From Candidatus Hennigella equi (lineage in GTDB: Bacteria; Bacillota_I; Bacilli_A; Mycoplasmatales; Mycoplasmoidaceae), in NCBI GenBank assembly GCA_018064845.1, contig JAGHUK010000045.1, forward strand, positions 1 through 36,550: DNA of 36,550 nucleotides, in the 5' to 3' direction. The stretch's first letter is position 1, and each line of letters begins with the position of its first letter. Shown here piece by piece: positions 35,129 through 36,550 of the stretch. The position numbers and the translations under genes are program-made. The notes below the pieces were generated by a model. It ran no database searches, was not told the DNA's origin, and was given only the letters and a program-made list of their open reading frames with translations.

Positions 35129-36550
35129 ATGATGAAAAGAACAAAATTATTTTTGCCTTTAACAATAGGTTTAGTATCAACTAGTTTATTGCCACTTGTA
35201 GCTTGCACGGAGCATGAAGAAAAAAGTGAAACTAGTGTCATTACATTTGTTGTCGAGGGGAAAGGTGAAGTTAGCGCTAACACACTAGAAGTTAAGACTG
35301 ACAGTAAATGAGTAGATATTAAAAATAAACCAACACTATCTCCATACAAATACTGGAAGTGTGATGGTTTATATTTAAATGGCCAAAAGGTTAAAGATGA
35401 AACTGTAATTAGCCAAGACTGCACAATGACAGTTAAATTTGTACATGATGAAACACAAAATAAAACAATTCATTTTGAAGTTACATCACAAGAAGGAACT
35501 GTTGAACCAACAAGAACATATTGAAAAGGTTATACCTTTGGAGAATTAAAAAATGCTAGTTTATTGCCAACGCCTAGTCCTAGCGACCTTTATGTTTTTG
35601 ATGATGGATGGTATAAAGACGAAGAATGCCAATACAAAGTTTCTGACGATACACCTCTTGAAGAATTAGATTACATCTATGTTGACTTCATTTTAGATCC
35701 AGAAGTATTTAGTCATATTGATTTTGTCTTAACACCACGTTATGGCCAAATCCTTGAAGGTGGTTCAATTGATGTATACAAAGGAACCAAATGAGCTAAT
35801 GTACCGCATCCTGTTATTCAACCTGCTAATGGTTATGTTGTTGACCAATATCTAGTTAATGGTTCGTTAGTTTTAACAGATGACTACGTTTTCGAAAACG
35901 ACGATGTTATTACAGTGACTTTTAAAGAGTCAACAGCGCAAAGCAAATTCAAATTTGCTTTAAGTAACGACAAAACATATGCTATTTTAACTTCATATGC
36001 CGAAACAGGTGATAAGAACATTATTGTTCCAGCCTACTACTACAACAATAATAAAGTTTACCCAGTTAAACAAATTGGTGACACTCTTCAAGGAACGCAT
36101 CCGGTTTTTGATGATGGTAGCATCGAAACAGTTGTTATCCCTGAAACTGCTGAAGTAATTGATACACAAATTTTTAGTGCAAACTGCACTAATGTTGCAT
36201 CTGTTACATTCCCAGATTCTGTAACAACATTTAATGGTGCGCTCTTTGCTGGTGTAAATAAGAATGTTACTTCGTTGTCTTTTGGAAAGAACGTTAGTAC
36301 TTTGTTTGCGTCAATTATTGACAATTTACCAAATTTAGGTAATATTGTTGTTAATGAATACAATCAAACATATTATGACGGTAGAACAAAAGGCGGAAGC
36401 AATTGTATTATCAAAGTATCTGACAAAAGTTTTGTTTGTGGATGTGTTAATTCAAAATTGCCAAATGATTTAATGACTATTGGATCTAATGCATTCAAAG
36501 GCTTAGCAATAAATGAGATAAATATTCCAGCTTCAGTTCGAACTATTGGG
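35129..36550 (+). CDS. BspA-like leucine-rich-repeat surface lipoprotein (3' end outside window)
   Basis: At least 474 residues, open at the window end. Signal MMKRTKLFLPLTIGLVSTSL with lipobox LVAC (Cys26). Next come three tandem modules of about 70-80 aa, each opening with a hydrophobic strand (VITFVVEGKGEV, TIHFEVTSQEGTV, IDFVLTPRYGQIL) and closing with T-V-x-F; the second holds FDDGWYKDEECQYKV, typical of InlB B-repeat-like modules. From about residue 275 the chain turns into LRR_5/BspA (Treponema pallidum type) repeats: IETVVIPETAEVID, VASVTFPDSVTTF, LMTIGSNAFKG, INEINIPASVRTIG. Such proteins are adhesins in other bacteria. Host contact is inference. Trp is coded by TGA (for example at 35309-35311). 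Confidence 0.9.

Noticed and set aside
1-36550. Insertion sequences, prophage genes, toxin-antitoxin pairs or restriction systems
   Set aside because: No transposase, integrase, terminal inverted repeats, phage structural genes, methylases or paired small toxin genes were seen.

Overview
The window is a compact, AT-rich mollicute (Mycoplasma-type) chromosome segment. UGA is read as tryptophan throughout: rpoD, lon, clpB, tuf, guaA, guaB, polC and others stay in one frame only if TGA is Trp (for example the two Trp of the sigma-70 'FSTYATWWIRQ' motif). Other mollicute marks are many lipoprotein signal peptides, a ClpB without N-domain, PolC, no peptidoglycan genes and very short intergenic gaps. 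Retention of dxr, a BspA-like surface lipoprotein and a guaA/guaB pair suggest the penetrans/iowae/girerdii side of the mycoplasmas, but that placement is a low-confidence guess.

Layout. 1-3680: leuS (cut by the edge), an Nfu-type Fe-S scaffold, then the Firmicute-like order rpoD-trmK-nif3 on the minus strand. 3784-6512: a small membrane peptide, ackA, a lipoprotein and a hot-dog thioesterase. 6512-14703: protein quality control, namely lon and clpB (each with a CIRCE/HrcA operator) and trigger factor, interrupted by a lipoprotein, tRNA-Arg(UCU) and a lipoprotein esterase. 14786-19101: tuf, then a guanine-nucleotide locus (hpt, a glutaminase-less guaA, and convergent guaB). 19158-25639: a large SF1 helicase, a two-domain RpiB-like isomerase, recU and cardiolipin synthase. 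25694-30051: the conserved tsf-pyrH-frr-cdsA-dxr operon. 30093-36550: polC, RNase P RNA, a 48-aa DUF4177-like protein and a BspA-like lipoprotein that runs off the window. No stretch longer than 300 bases lacks a gene.

How genes work together. Hpt (hypoxanthine to IMP), GuaB (IMP to XMP) and GuaA (XMP to GMP) form a complete salvage route to GMP. Lon, ClpB and Tig are the protein-folding and heat-shock set. Tsf, Frr and Tuf serve translation, PyrH makes UDP, CdsA and Cls make phospholipid, and Dxr is the committed step of the MEP isoprenoid route.

Most notable observations: (1) a 38-bp intergenic element present three times with no length change, always in the same orientation in front of minus-strand genes (small peptide, lon, recU); (2) a GuaB that closely matches the trichomonad-type IMP dehydrogenase as I remember it, including Cys318 and the Arg417-Tyr418 flap; (3) a T15 tract and a (TA)8 tract inside the promoters of two lipoprotein genes, typical of phase-variable switches; (4) several genes starting about 8-14 nt after a TATAAT box with no Shine-Dalgarno, i.e. 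likely leaderless; (5) a small Gly-Gly peptide gene with a near-perfect Shine-Dalgarno but no AUG/GUG/UUG at the right distance. All homology statements are from reading and memory; no searches were run.
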